Positions 41,737-54,378 of a stretch of 64,000 nt of DNA are shown here, in pieces (the first letter of the stretch is position 1; the number at the start of each line of letters is the position of its first letter). Both the position numbers and the translations under genes were made by a program. The notes below the pieces were generated by a model. It saw only the letters and a program-made list of their open reading frames with translations. It did no database searches and had not been told where the DNA came from. Source of the DNA: Zanthoxylum bungeanum (Eukaryota; Streptophyta; Magnoliopsida; Sapindales; Rutaceae); assembly GCA_019454045.1 (NCBI GenBank), contig SKCR01018445.1, positions 124,001-188,000 of the forward strand. The letters are read 5' to 3'.

Positions 41737-41800
41737 GTCAAATCATTAGTCGCATCAAGTGTCAAATCATTAGTCGCATCAAGTGTCAAATCATTAGTCA
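41737..41800 (+). repeat. 24-bp tandem repeat in LTR B
   Basis: The unit beginning GTCAAATCATTAGTCGCATC occurs at 41737-41760 and 41761-41784, with a partial third copy at 41785-41800. The other LTR of the element (about 49531-49573) has one unit fewer. Confidence 0.8.
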
Positions 41801-42370
41801 CTTTGAGTGATGTGACAACTTGTCACTTGATTTGATTGATTGATGGATTGATTGATTGATGGAGGTTGGTGTGGCTTTTAATGTTTGACTTTTTGAAATC
41901 TAAATACACATGAAATGAATTTGAAATTCATATTAGTGTATTAGATACACTTTAGCCATCAACCAAATTCAACTCTATATTTCTCTCATCTCTCTCTCTC
42001 ACACGCCCAAGGAGGCAAAATTAGCTCACTAGTTTCTGTCAAAACCGTGAGTTGGGAAGCAATAGTGTGTGGTTTTGTGGCAAAAATCACAAGAGCTAGC
42101 ACTCCGAGAGACATGCGAAGGTGATAGGGAAGTCCACCCATGAGCCGGAAATCGTTCGACGAAGCTTGGAGCTTGACGAAGGACCGAAACCGACCAAAAA
42201 AAGTGAGCTGTGAACTGCCACTGCCGAATGCACAAGGAGCAGAATTTGGAGTTTTTTTCGTAAAAGTGTCGCTCAACCGATCGATGTGAGTATTTCGCAA
42301 CTTCTTCGATTTGTATTCGCACATATTTCATGCTTATTATTGATCTTGGGACCTTAATAGAAACCAACAA

Positions 42371-42387
42371 TGGCATCTAGAGCAAGG
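42371..42387 (+). other. Primer-binding site of copia BC (degenerate)
   Basis: TGGCATCTAGAGCAAGG follows the LTR end by one base. Relative to TGGTATCAGAGC it has changes within the first eight positions, which could weaken tRNA priming. Confidence 0.7.
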
Positions 42388-44699
42388 TTTGAGCATGAAA
42401 AAGTTTAGGGCTTAAAATTTGGGTAATTTATATTTGAGCATGATTTGAATGAATTGGATGTTTGAGTATGATTAATACATGTTTAATTGAATATTGATTG
42501 GATCAATTTCATGAATTTGTGTTTGGAACATTTTTCCCCAAATTGAGTAGGCTTGGCCGAATGAGAAGTGCCCTATTTAGTTTTGGATTTTTTAATTTTT
42601 GATTCATTGGATGAGTTAGAATCATTCAGGAAATGTTGATTGCAGATTTAATTTGATTGAAACCGAATTGATTTGAAAATCCCACTTGGCCGAGACTTTG
42701 AGCATGTAATTATGGGTTTGATTTTAATCAAAATGTGTTGGACATGTGATGATGAAAATGAGCATGATTAATTGTATAAATTGATGTTTTAGAAATGTTA
42801 ATTTAGGTGATTAATCATGATATACACTTTAGATTAATTAAATGTGAAATTGGATTTTTGTGTTTAATTATGTTGGGCCTTAAAATTGTATTTGGGCTTT
42901 TGTGTTGTAATTGGGCTTATTGGGCTTTGTTGTACAAATTTGGGTTTAGGCTAAATTGGTTGGATCCAATTGGGCCCAAAACCGCCTCCATAAAGCCCAA
43001 TTGCGACATAATGGACCTTTAAAGTTTAATTGGGCCTAATGGGCCAAAATTGATTTCTAGGCTTATGGGGTAATTCCCGGATTGGATTTTGGTTATTCGG
43101 TTTGACCTGAGTTGACCAAAAGTCCACACCTTAAGAAATTAATTAAAAGCTCATTGGACTTTAATTAAATTGACAATGGACGTTAATCGGGCTTTGAGAC
43201 CCGTAACGATTAATTTGGAATTTAAGTCGTAAAAGTTCGTTAATAAAGTGTAGTATTTAATTTGGAATTAAATAGCGAATTAGAATTGAATGCATATTAA
43301 ATTGGATTTATTGATGTAGTTTAATTTAATTCGAGAATTCATACTTTAAGTACTTATTCGCAAAACGAGTTTGACTCGCACAAAATCAAATCGTTGTTTG
43401 AACATTGGATGATCACTAATTATCAGATTAATTTATTTGATTAGATTGATTGATAACATGCTGGTGTGAATACATGGTTGCGATGCATGAATAATGTATA
43501 TCGGATGGATATTAGATGGGTGGGATAATTTTAGAAATTATTGTAATAAATTTGATTTATTAATTGGACCTGCGTGTCTAGCCTTATTACCTCCTTATTC
43601 TTTGTATTCTCTTCTCACCTATTCCCCTCAATGTAAATGATGTTTCTTTAGAAGTGTAGTGTAACGGGTAGAAGTAAATACATGTGCTAGCGGGAGAGAG
43701 AAATGGAGAGATTTGATCTAGGATCAATGTGTAAAGTATCTATCAGCATATCATTATTATTTTCTTATACGCGCTTTATTATGTGTTTAGAATGCATGTT
43801 TAAGGTGTATGATGATGAGACCTTAACAAAGATAATAAATTGGTTGCCAATTTGCACTCGAAAAACCCTCGCAAAATATTAAGCGTCTTTCCTTCCATTG
43901 AGTGATTCTCACTCAAGATCTGAGACTGGCATTGGCTTGTTGGCCAAAGTCAAGGCCTTTGTCCGTCGAGGATGTGTTTGAATCACGAAGGCTTTGTTCC
44001 ATATCAGTGTCTTGTCCAAGTTGTGGTTTGTTGGCCAAAGTCAAGACCACTTCTTGTCCATCGACATTGATTACGAAGCTTTCCATGGTCAATGGGTCGC
44101 GCTTAACTGGGATCACTAAGTTTGTTGTGCTAAAGCCAAGACTTAGTTGATTCAGAGGAAAAAGGTTAGGTAATACATTGGATGTATTGGCATATATAAG
44201 ATATATGTTTTGGACTTGGATGTCCCCCTACCGGATCTAGGAATTGGATTGGATGCAATCGATCTTAGAGATCTACCTAGTTAATTATCATACAATTTGT
44301 TGGCCAAAGTCAAGATTGTGTGATATTTAACGGGATCCTAACCCACTAGGAAACACGGTTTCCCGAGTACTCGATAGAGGGCTAGAGGCTCGCCGAAAAA
44401 TAGTGGGAGGCAAGAATTGAATTTGCAATATTCGTTTAATTACTTGCCATACGCGCTCAAAAAATATCATTCGTCAAATAAATTAAATGTTAGTTGGACT
44501 AATATTTAAATGTTGTTTTAATTAATAGTTGGACTATATTCAAACAATTCATTTATAGTTGATTTTATAATGGGATTATAGTAATCAATATAATTGATTT
44601 TAATCTATTAAATTATAGTTGATTAAATAGTTGGACTATTGTAATCATTATAATAAATAGTACCTAAATCGTTGATTAAATAGTTGGACTATTAAAATC
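42388..44699 (+). other. Long untranslated leader of copia BC
   Basis: These 2.3 kb have no coding frame and are composed like the AD leader. From 44460 to 44700 the phrase 'tagttggacta' repeats at least six times (for example 44492, 44528, 44632 and 44681) just before gag. The same phrase occurs at 51850-51930 before the AD gag. Confidence 0.6.
43921..44324 (+). repeat. Leader stem-loop array with GCCAAAG-type loops (copia BC)
   Basis: Loops of the form TTGTTGGCCAAAGTCAAG lie at 43937-43954, 44028-44045, 44097+25 to 44140 (variant TTGTTGTGCTAAAGCCAAG, 44122-44140) and 44297-44314. Closing stems: unit 1 GGC/GCC with an outer GACTGGCA/TGTCCGTC; unit 2 GTGGT/ACCAC with an outer ATCAGTGTC/GACATTGAT; unit 3 CTAAGT/ACTTAG with an outer GATCA/TGATT; unit 4 ATCATACAAT/ATTGTGTGAT (44287-44296 with 44315-44324). 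The AD element has the same units with compensating base changes, which supports a real RNA fold. Confidence 0.8.
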
Positions 44700-47600
44700 A
44701 AGATAAAAAATTGAAAGATGGACATTTAAAACATAATCCTATGGAAAATGTATTTAAATGGTTTAATTTTCAAATTGGGAATAATTTCAAGATGGTCCTG
44801 GAAAATAATAAGTTATTTTATTTGATAAAATAATATATTAAGCCTAAGCTCGGACTTAAGCAAATAGTAGAGCATAATCTTTGGAAGATTAATGTAATGA
44901 TAACTTTAGTGCTTAATCTATTTAGCTTGTCGCAGTAGACTCCTTAATTTCTGAATCAGAACTAAGGACTAGATCCTTAAAGGATGATAAAGAAATTGAA
45001 GGATCTTCATAAATCTATGCTTAGATTTTAGAAGTACTAATATTGCAATAGTAAACTCTTGGAGAGTTAATGACTATTCTCAATGAGACAAAGTCAAAGT
45101 TCGCAATTAGGCAAGTAGCGCAAGACGAACCTTACTTCGATATTCTAGAAGGCCAAAGGCTTCTGGAGTGTTGAAACTGGCAAAGGCAAAATCATTATAA
45201 TCTTCTAGGAAGATAAATGACATATCCCAAAATGTCTGCCTAAATTGTGGCAAACGGGATCGCGGAAGCGTGACTGCCGTTTGGACAAGGCAGAGATGAA
45301 GGATTTGAAGACGGGCTTGGCTCTGACTTCAAATATGTTTGTCATAAATATATTCACTACTAGTATTAAAATTGGATTTTAAATACTTAGTGTGATACAT
45401 AAATATATATTGATGTTCAGAATCTGTTTTGAACAGGATACTGACTTCAATCGAGATTAATCTGCGATTTGGAAACGGGATGAAAATCGATGTTTCAACC
45501 GTAGATACCTAATTTTAGAAACTACCTTTGGGTGTGTACCTAAATTAGGAAACTGTTATAATGTTACTAGTTTGACTAGAAACATTATCTCCATATCAGT
45601 GTTTAACCCGCTGCGGGTGAACCTTTATATTCTAGAACACTAAAGTGTTTTATTATATAAAGATGATATTGAGATAAACACATAAGATGTGAATAACAGA
45701 ATTTATATTTTGAATATAAATAAATCTCATAAATATAATATGACAAACAAATAGCTCAAACTGATTTGATCAGATGAAACTTAATTGTGGCATTGTTGTC
45801 TGGGACACAATCAAACAAGACTCGTATATCCACACTTTTGAAGAGTGGGTACTCGGACTAATTTGATTCTATTCAAATAAAGTCTACGAATCTAGTTTAT
45901 TGGGCAAAGTTCCTAAAACACTATTTACTTGGTAAAAATGTAAATGCCACCTATCTGTTAGCCCTAGTTTATAGTGAAGCAAGTGGGCCCATGTCTGGTT
46001 AGGCTCGAGGTGGATATGAATATTTCGTGACCTTTACGGATGTGGCATCTCGTTATGGTTATGTGTTTCTTTTGAAGAACACAAATCGGAAACTTTTATA
46101 GTTTCGACACGAAATAGACAAACAGATCAGCTGAAGTATTAACCGTCACGGTAAGATCGTAATGGAAAATACTTAAGCAATAATTTTTTTATATACTTGA
46201 AAGAGTAAAGTATTCTTTCATATGAGGACTCCTCCCGGAACACGTCAGTTTGACGGTGTGTCCGAACCGACTAACCGAATTTTGTTGGACATGATAAGGT
46301 TAATCATGAGTCGCTCTGAGCTAACCATTTTCTTAAACAGATAAGCATTAATAGTGCAAAACCTATTTAGAATAAGGTTCCACAAAAAAAATTTTGACAG
46401 ATATGATATTAGATATGAACGGGAAGGAAACCGGGTTTCTCAATCCTGAAAATTTGGGTATGTTAGGCATATGTTTGGATGATACCAAACTAGTACCCAA
46501 ATTGGATAAGTGCCAAATGTAGGTTATCCTAGGGATACCATAAGTATTGTACTTATACAACTCATAGAGAACAATTGGATTGTTGCTCGCCATGAGGTTT
46601 TCCTAAGAGGAATACCGATATGCAGTGGTAAGTGGGAGGATAGTAAAACTCGATGAAAAATCGGAGTAATACTATTCAAGGCACCGAATCTTAATGGAAC
46701 ATAAATAGTTCTTCAAGGATGAAACTATTTCCAATAATCTTCGAATACACAAGAACCGCGTAAGTCGGAGAGAGTCAGAAAACAACCTGGGGTATGGGTT
46801 TCTGATCTCGCCTCATAAAGATGTCTATCTTATTGTGGTATACCAACTGACTACGAATGAGGAAGTGATACAAGGTATCGACTCCCTATTATGACAAAGT
46901 GTCATGAGTCCGAAATGGATTCCATGTATATCAACTATGTTTGGATACTAGTTGATGTATCGCAAAGGCATTGTGCCTATTGGTACTTTATAAGTCTTCA
47001 AGGAAGACGTACATGGATGGCAACATACCAACGTATAAATCTAGGCTTTTAGCGGAAATGTATCGTTATTAACATTGTGTTGATTACGATTCAACCTTTT
47101 ACCTGTTGCCACGGTAAATCCATTTGGATAATGCTTGCTAAAGCTACATGTTTCATTTATGAAATATGTCAGCTGAACGGGAAAATCGCTTTCCTGAAAA
47201 GGAAACCTTTTGGAGGATGTTTACAACATCCTGACGATTTTGTCGTACCATAACAAGAAAACAAGGTTTGCGGGTTATTCGATCCATGTTTGGATTGAAG
47301 CAAGCATAGGTTCTTGGAATTATCGTTTTGATGAAATCATAATAGTTTATGATTTAATTCAAAACGAAATGATTCTTGTGTATATAAGAGGGTTAGTGGG
47401 AGCGCACTGATAGTGGTTGTCCTATAAAATAATGATAATATGTCATTTCTTGGAAATGATATTCCCATAAAAACAATCGGTGAAAGCTTTGCTTTCAAGA
47501 AAAACTCTCCGTGAAACCGTACATTGAAAAATGTACGCGACTTGGTGTCTTATACGCTTTGAGCATATGAATTCACAAACAGGCCAATCCTAGTGATAGT

Positions 47601-48125
47601 CACTGGATTGATGTTAAGAACATCTGTTAGTATCTTAGAGAACTAAGGATGATGTCTTAGTCTATGGAGAATGAGGACTTGAAGTGACTGGGATCACTAT
47701 AGAAAGTTTACCAAACCGATAAAACGACTATAAGTCGCAGACGGTACTTTACAGTTTGAATAACGGAACAGTGAGCTGGAAATCTTCCTAGCAAGATACT
47801 GTTACCGAATAAACAAAAAATGCAGGTTATTGCTGCAGCTGAGGCAGCAATAGAAGCCATTTGGGTTGATAACAAAATCTAATTAGATTAGATATAATTC
47901 TGTTAGCAGCTGAGCTAGGCTTGAGCACAAGCTAAGGAATTAATGGTCTCATCAACGATCCAGATAAATACTTCGATAATCATCTGATTCGTTCGGATCA
48001 TACATCGTGGCGATGTGATGATCGAATAAATCGCATCAGATGATAATCATGAAAATCCGCTGACGAAAGCATTTCTCAGCAGTTTGAGCCAACCGTACAT
48101 AGTTCGGGTGTAAGACACTCGAGTG
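44700..48125 (+). pseudogene. Decayed gag-pol of copia BC
   Basis: The order of remnants follows the AD polyprotein: gag (about 44730-45100, parallel to 51944-52500), a zinc knuckle remnant (VCLNCGK then a frameshift, about 45235-45275), the region before integrase (about 45440-45700), and integrase pieces (GGYEYFVTFTD near 46010 and the 'acggtgtgtccgaa' ERRN region near 46250). Reverse transcriptase pieces follow (near 46910-47450, including SWNYRFDEII), then RNase H and tail pieces (near 47760-48120). Stops, small deletions and frame changes are frequent. It ends 'gagtgactgg' directly at the truncated 3' LTR. Confidence 0.75.
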
Positions 48126-48132
48126 ACTGGCT

Positions 48133-50139
48133 ATAGCGTCACTATTTGTACAGATCATGGTGTTGTTGTACAAATTAACTATGTGACAAAGGAGATTGCA
48201 CTCTTATCATTTGTGATTAGATCACCTAGATATACAAATGATAGGAGGTCCCTATGATTTGTTCCTGGACGGAGAATGATATGAGACAATATCAGTCCAC
48301 GAAGGATAAATCATTAAATATCCCTAGTTAGAGTATTATCGAGATTGGACATCGATAAATACGTAAAAGACTAGTATTACACTTGTGCGCGTTGTGAGGG
48401 CACAAGGGCATAGTTCTCATATATTTGGGTATAGGATACTCAAGCAAGTGTAATAGGAGGTTGTGTTTTACCGATGATACGGGAAAAAGCTTCGCTCTGG
48501 AGAGACCCCCTCGGAATTCCATTGGTAGTATGACTATGTGTCTATGGAAGTCCGAAATCAGGGTAGGTGTATTTGGTCTTTACCTGACACTTGCACCGCT
48601 AATACTTGCGACAATCAATATACTTTGGTTGCGGTCGTCCAGGGCTTTAACAGGTTCTGTATACGCCAATGCTGGGTATATTGAGAATTGTAGTGTGTTG
48701 GGTGTGATGTCAAGACAGAAGTATCACTCCAGTCATATGGTGATGATGGTCACGTAGGATACGGTACTAGTACTCTTAAGTACTGCAGTCATCGGGATAA
48801 AATGACAAGGTCATATTTATCCGATTATAGAGACTAGTTACCAGACATCTGACATGTGCTTCGTACGAGGGAAACACAATTCCATCCCCAGGCCTAGCAT
48901 GTGATCATCCGATACTGGAAAGAAATACGCAATACTACGTATACTACGCCTGATATATATCCTTTATTCCTGTAAGGATATTTCTGGAGAATTGGGTATG
49001 CATGGTGCTTTGCTAAAAGCCAACATTGTCCTGTAAATCGGTATAAACGTAGTACTTGGTACTTACGTGTTCGGATAGTCCGACGACCTAATTTACTGCC
49101 AACATATCCGGGGATCTCATGGGTCGCTTCCCGAAGATTCACCGATGACGTATGACTCGCACTCTAAATTAATCTGGGATTAATTATAAGAGAGAGAAAA
49201 TTAATCTGGGATTAATTGCGGAGATATTTTATCTGGGATAAAATATAAATTAAAGAGAGATAACGATTAATTTGGAATTAATCGATTAATTAATATATTT
49301 GATATATTAAATAAAATTGGATTTCGACGTGGAATTAAAATTAGATTTTAATTCGGGTGAACGAATTAATTTAGAATTAATTCTTTAGCGACGTGAATAG
49401 TGACTTCGCTAGGCGTAATCATTTAATTACGTCGCAACAGAAAATTCGTTAATTTGGAATTAGCGAGCCCGAGATTCTTTGCGAGCGCATTCGCATTTCG
49501 AATTCGAGTACGGCACGTAAGTCAAATCAAGCGTCAAATCGTTAGTCACATCAAGCATCAAATCATTAGTCACTTTGAGTGATGTGACAACTTGTCACTT
49601 GATTTGATTGATGGATTGATTGATTGATGGAGGTTGGTGTGGCTTTTAATGTTTGACTTTTTAAAAGCCAAATACACATGAAATGAATTTGAAATTCATA
49701 TTAGTGTATTAGATACACTTTAGCCATCAACCAAATTCAACTCTCTCTTTCTCTCATCTCTCTCTCTCACACGCCCAAGGAGGCAAAATTAGCTCACTGG
49801 TTTCTGTCAAAATCGTGAGTTGGGAAGCAAGAGTGTGTGGTTTTTGTGCCAAAAATCATAAGAGCTAGCACTCCGAGAGATATGCGAAGGTGATAGGGAA
49901 GTCCACCCATGAGCCGGAAATTGTTCGACGAAGCTTGGAGCTTGACGAATGACCAAAACCGAGCCAAAAAAAATGAGCTGTGAACTGCCACTACCGAATG
50001 CACAAGGAGCAAAATTTAAAGTTTTGTTCGTCAAAGCGTCGCTCAACCGATCGATTTGAGTATTCCGTAACTTCTTCAATTTGTATTCGCACATATTTCA
50101 TGCTTATTATTGATCTTGGGACCTTAATAGAAACCAACA
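48133..50139 (+). repeat. 3' LTR of copia BC (first 19 bases deleted)
   Basis: It aligns with 40331-42369 nearly throughout and ends AGAAACCAACA. A small deletion removed the purine tract and the first 19 bases of the LTR, joining 'gactggct' to 'atagcgtcac'. Confidence 0.9.
49167..49383. repeat. Palindrome array with TNG spacers, LTR C
   Basis: It shows the same eight units as 41365-41582. Unit 3 has spacer TGG instead of TCG and one broken outer pair. Unit 6 is weakened by base changes, and unit 8 has lost its outermost pair. The other five are intact. Confidence 0.85.
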
Positions 50140-51824
50140 TTCCACGCCTTATGAGAATCATTACTCTTAAATGTTCCTAGTCATAGTTTTGTGAATGATC
50201 TGGGCGTTCACAAAGCAGAGAAACTAGCATGATGATATGATTCGCCCTTAAGTGGGGTAGCCGATCTCATAGGCTACTAGCGGAGATCCGTCCGCTTGAT
50301 GTATCACATGGATGCATGAGTTGCTCGTGTCCATCAAACTGACCGCCGAAATTTTTCATATGGAGTGTTTATCCCATGTGTCTGTGAGAACTTTCATGTA
50401 TCGATTATATGACTAGTCCTAAGAATTGAGGTCTTTACAATCTTATGTGTGGATCAAATAACTTTGATATTCTCATCCCTGGTTCAAAAGATCCGGTCAT
50501 AAGGGTATGATTAGGTCATTTGTTGAAACACATGAAGTTTGTAAAGATACAACAGAGAATCGCCACTCTCTCGGATAATATTTTCTTATAAAATTAGTAT
50601 TCCAGTTCGCGGGTTGATATTTGTGGTCAGTGCTTGAGACTGTGGCCACAGCGGAAGAATCATGTGAGATTCTTGGGTTAGCACGATTCATGACACTATC
50701 AACATCATACTTTTGACCATATGGGTAGACACTTACCGTACCTTAGGTCAATAGGTGGGGATACAGTGAGGCGATGGACCGTATCATATGTAAATCGCAT
50801 ATAGAATGGGTATATATATCTTTTTCTTCTCATTTGGGGGCCTTGGCATGTTGCTAGATGTCAACCTTGGTCTTTGAAATCGAACGACCATCTGATCGGA
50901 GGATAATTTATGTTCGATTAAATTATCATGATTCATTTCATGTCCAACTTGAGGGGAACCCAAAAGGTCACACACAACAAAGTCGAAATCAATGGTTAAC
51001 AGTGCACAGTACAAATATAACAGCATATATGATTGTTGTAGGAATTGTTCATAAATGGTTCAATGTGTTTAATTATTGAACATATCATTTATGAGGTTCC
51101 ATAGTGGCTTAGGGATTGGTGAATGACGATGGGGGCACTTTGGGAATTGGAATATTTAAAAAATTACTATTCACATGAATAGTAATGTGAATAGTAAAAA
51201 AAATTATGTTATTTGTTTTGAATTCTAATTCGGCCCAAACTCTTATTAGGGTTTTATAATCTCATTAAACTATTAAATTAAGATCCAATGACTAAGATTA
51301 AATTAGCTTTTATCCCACATCAGATTCTTAATTAATTTTGTTGTCTTTAGAGCACTATATAAACCCAAAGAATTCTTCCCAAATTTTTACACCAAAACCT
51401 TTCATATCTTGGGTTTATATAAGTGAGAAACTCTAAAGTTTAAGAGTAAGCCACTGATTTTGAGGATCCTTAAGTTTAATTGACTAGAGGAACCTCGAGT
51501 TAAAAGTTTTGAGGTATTTGCCTAGGCTAGTCCCAATGGCAAAATACCCGTGCACTCAAGGCGTATTCTTGCCGTTGAGTTTTGGCTTTGGTGTGTGCAT
51601 CTTTGGAGGCCACACACTTAGGTGGCTCTTTGGAACGTGGAAGAGCTTGCTGAGTTCGAGAAAAGCTTGTAGATTGGAGGGAGGACTGGAGGAGTCTACG
51701 GTTCATGTAAGTCTTTTTCTTTCTTTATTTTAATTAGAGTTCTTATTATAGTTAGCATGTTTAGGTTTATGTTCTTTGCATTTTTTATGAGTTCGAGAAT
51801 ATCTTTTATTGCTTTCTTTGAACA
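50140..51824 (+). repeat. Solo-type LTR F, right part
   Basis: It continues the LTR begun at 40143 (joined length about 1.85 kb). A TATA box, TATATAAA (51356-51363), is followed by sequence with transcribed-leader character. The end is placed at 'ctttctttgaaca' (51824), where AD leader sequence resumes. This end is an estimate, since no matching target duplication was found. Confidence 0.55.
51356..51363 (+). promoter_or_regulatory. TATA box of LTR F
   Basis: TATATAAA precedes 'cccaaagaattcttccc'. Its position about 470 bases from the LTR end suits a U3/R boundary. Confidence 0.5.
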
Positions 51825-51943
51825 GTTAGACTGTACAAGACACTACTCCATTTGTAGTTGGTTATATAGTTGGACTATAGTAACCATTATATTTTGAGTG
51901 TACCCGTAATCGTTAATTGGATAGTTGGACTATAGCAATCAAG

Positions 51944-52745
51944 ATGGGTGGAAGAATTAGCATTAGGGACATTATCATGGGCGATAATGTTTTTAAAGGC
52001 GCAAATTTTTCAGATTGGGAGATGAATCTCAGGATAGTCCTGGGAGCTGAGAAGTTACTCTATTTGATAGAGAGACATCTCGGGCCTGAGCCCGGACTTG
52101 AGCAACCAGTTGATCATGAGCTTTAGAAGACTCATCGAGATGATAACTTTACCGCTTAATCCGTCATGCTTGCTGCAATGACTCCTCAATTTCGTCGTCA
52201 AAACAAAGGATTGGATCCTTATAACATGATGCTGAAATTGAAGGACCTTTATAGATCTAATCTTAGATCTTAGAAGTACGAATTGCAAAAGAAGCTATTT
52301 CACTCGCGTATGTTAGGGGTACATCTATCGAGCACTACGTGTTGCAGATGATTGCTGACATTGAACAGCTAGGTCAATTGGGCATTACATTCAAGGCCGA
52401 GACGTCTATAGATTTGATCTTACAGTCTCTACCAGATTGATGGGACGGGTTCATCATGAACTATAATATAATGAACCAAGATAAGACTCTTGGAGAGTTG
52501 ATGGCGATGCTGAAAGAGCCAGAACCAGAGCTCCTGAAGGGCAAGAAGCGCGAGGCACATCTTACTTCGACATCCCAGAAAGCCAAGGCTTGGCTGAAGG
52601 GTTCTGGGGTGTGAAGAAAAAGAAGAAAAAGGCAAGGCTAAATCTTCAAAGTCTTCTGGGAAGACTAAGGACAAATCAAAAGACGTATGCCTACACTATG
52701 GCAAATGGGGTCACTGGAAGCGTGACTGCCGTGAGTACAAGGCGA
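51944..52745 (+). pseudogene. copia AD gag pseudogene
   Basis: The ATG at 51944 begins MGGRISIRDIIMGDNVFKGANFSDWEMNLRIVLGAEKLLYLIE, the copia Gag N-terminal pattern. It stops at 52124. Later pieces read AAMTPQFRRQNKGLDPYNMMLKLKDLYRS and a stretch with 'LGQLGITFKAETSIDLILQSLP' (about 52370-52440). The zinc knuckle at 52688-52729 reads CLHYGKWGHWKRDC, with Tyr in place of the second Cys. Gag would coat the element RNA. Several stops make this copy inactive. Confidence 0.8.
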
Positions 52746-52799
52746 ACTTGAAGGAAGTGAGGGCGAGCAAGGCTCCGACTTCAGGTATGTTTGTTATTG

Positions 52800-54094
52800 A
52801 AATAAACATGTCTACTACTGGTTTTAAAAATTGGATTTTTGATTCTGGATGTGGTACTCATATATGTACTGATGTGCAGGATCTACAGATTAGCAGGAGA
52901 CTGGATTCAGGAGAGATCGACCTCTGAGTCAGAAACGGGACGAGAGTCACTATTTTGGCCGTTGGCACCTATGTTTTGAATTTGCCCTCGGGGCATGTAA
53001 TTACATTTGGTGACTGTTATTTTGTACCTAGTTTGACTAGAAACATCATCTCTGTATCTAGTTTAACCTGATGCAGGTATACCTTTGTATTCTGGAACAC
53101 TGGGTGTTTTGTATATAAAGTTGATATCTTGATATGTACAGCAGATGTTAATAATGGTCTTTATATTTTGAATATAAATGAATCTCAAACATATAAAAGG
53201 ACAAACAAAAGGCTCAAATTGAGTAAAACATATGAAACTTATCTGTGGCATTGTCGTCTGGAACACATTAACAAGACTCGTATATCCACTATTTCAAAAA
53301 ATGGATACTTGGACGGATTTGATCCTAATTTATATGATGTCTGCGAATCTTGTTTGTTAGGTAAAATGCCTAAAACACCTTTTAATGGTAAGGGTGTACG
53401 TGCCACCGAACTGTTAGCCCTCGTTCATAATGACGTATGTGGGCCCATGTCTAGCTAGGCTAGAGGTGGATATGAATACTTCGTAACCTTTACAGATGAT
53501 GCATCGCGTTATAGTTATGTGTATCTCATGAAACACAAGTCGAAAACTTTTGAGAAATTCAAAGAGTTTCGACACGAAGTAGAAAAACATACTGGCAAAA
53601 GTATTAAAACATTACGGTCGGACCGTGGTGGAGAATACTTAAGCAATGAGTTTCAAAATGACTTAAAAGAATATGGTATTCTTTCACAGTGGACTCCTCC
53701 CAGAACACCTCAATTGAACGGTGTGTTCGAACGGAGAAACCGAACTTTGTTGGATATGGTAAGGTCTATGATGAGTCACATTGAGCTACCAATTTCCTTC
53801 TAGGGATACGCATTGAACAGTGCAATACTTATTTTGAATAAGATTCCGTCAAAATCTGTTGGACAGACTCCATATGAAATATGGACAGGAAAGAAATCGG
53901 GTTTCATATTCCTGAAGATTTGGGGATGCTGGGCATACGTTAAACGTTTGGATGGTACCAAACTAGAACCCAAATCGGATAAGTGCCTATTTGTAGGTTA
54001 TCCTAGGGAAACCAGAGGATATTACTTCTACAACCCACAAGAGAACAAAATATTTGTTGCTCTTCATGCAGTTTTCCTCGAAAAGAATTCATAA
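52800..54094 (+). pseudogene. copia AD protease, pre-integrase and integrase
   Basis: NWIFDSGCGTHICTD (about 52826) is the aspartic protease active-site region, with DSG. After a stop (52925-52927), NLPSGHVITFGDCYFVPSLTRNIISVSSL follows. From 53129 the pre-integrase domain has HCRLEHINKTRI and CESCLLGKM. The integrase core shows HNDVCGPM, a stop at 53456-53458, then FTDDASRYSYVYLMKHKSKTF, RSDRGGEY and GVFERRN, with the D-X35-E spacing intact. A further stop lies at 53801-53803, and the frame continues to 54094 with LNKIPSKSVGQTPYEIWTG. The catalytic residues survive but the chain is broken. Confidence 0.85.
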
Positions 54095-54378
54095 ATGCAG
54101 TGAAAAGTGGGAGGAAAGTAGAACTCGATGAAAATTAGAGTGATACAGTTCCTGGCACCGACCCCATCTCGGAACACGAACTGTCTATCAGGGATGAGAC
54201 TATTCCACAATCTTCTAATACACAAGAACCGCATAGGTCGGAGAGAGTCGGAAAATAACCTGAGAGGTATGGGTTTCTAATATCACCTCATGTAGATATT
54301 AATCTTATTGAGGAAGATGAACCGGCTACGTATGAGGAAACGATACAAGGTATCGACTCCGCTTTATGACAAGAAGCC

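Larger units (their letters stand above)
40312..42369 (+). repeat. 5' LTR of copia BC (2058 bp)
   Basis: It runs from TGTTGGACAATTATGACCC to AGAAACCAACA. It matches 48133-50139 with few differences and, in inverse orientation, 62017-64000. It contains the palindrome array (41365-41582) and a 24-base tandem repeat (41737-41800). Confidence 0.9.
40312..50139 (+). mobile_element. Copia element 'BC', nested inside LTR F
   Basis: Two very similar LTRs (40312-42369 and 48133-50139) flank a primer-binding site, a structured leader and a decayed gag-pol. The five bases before it are TTCCG and the five after it TTCCA, so a target duplication with one change is likely. The LTRs are similar enough to suggest a fairly recent insertion, yet the interior is badly decayed. 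That mismatch could mean the element moved as a defective copy using other elements' proteins. Confidence 0.8.

Noticed and set aside
41820..41865. GATT/GATTGATGG microsatellite-like run in LTR B
   Set aside because: It is a short simple repeat, also present in LTR C, and explained by LTR duplication and slippage.
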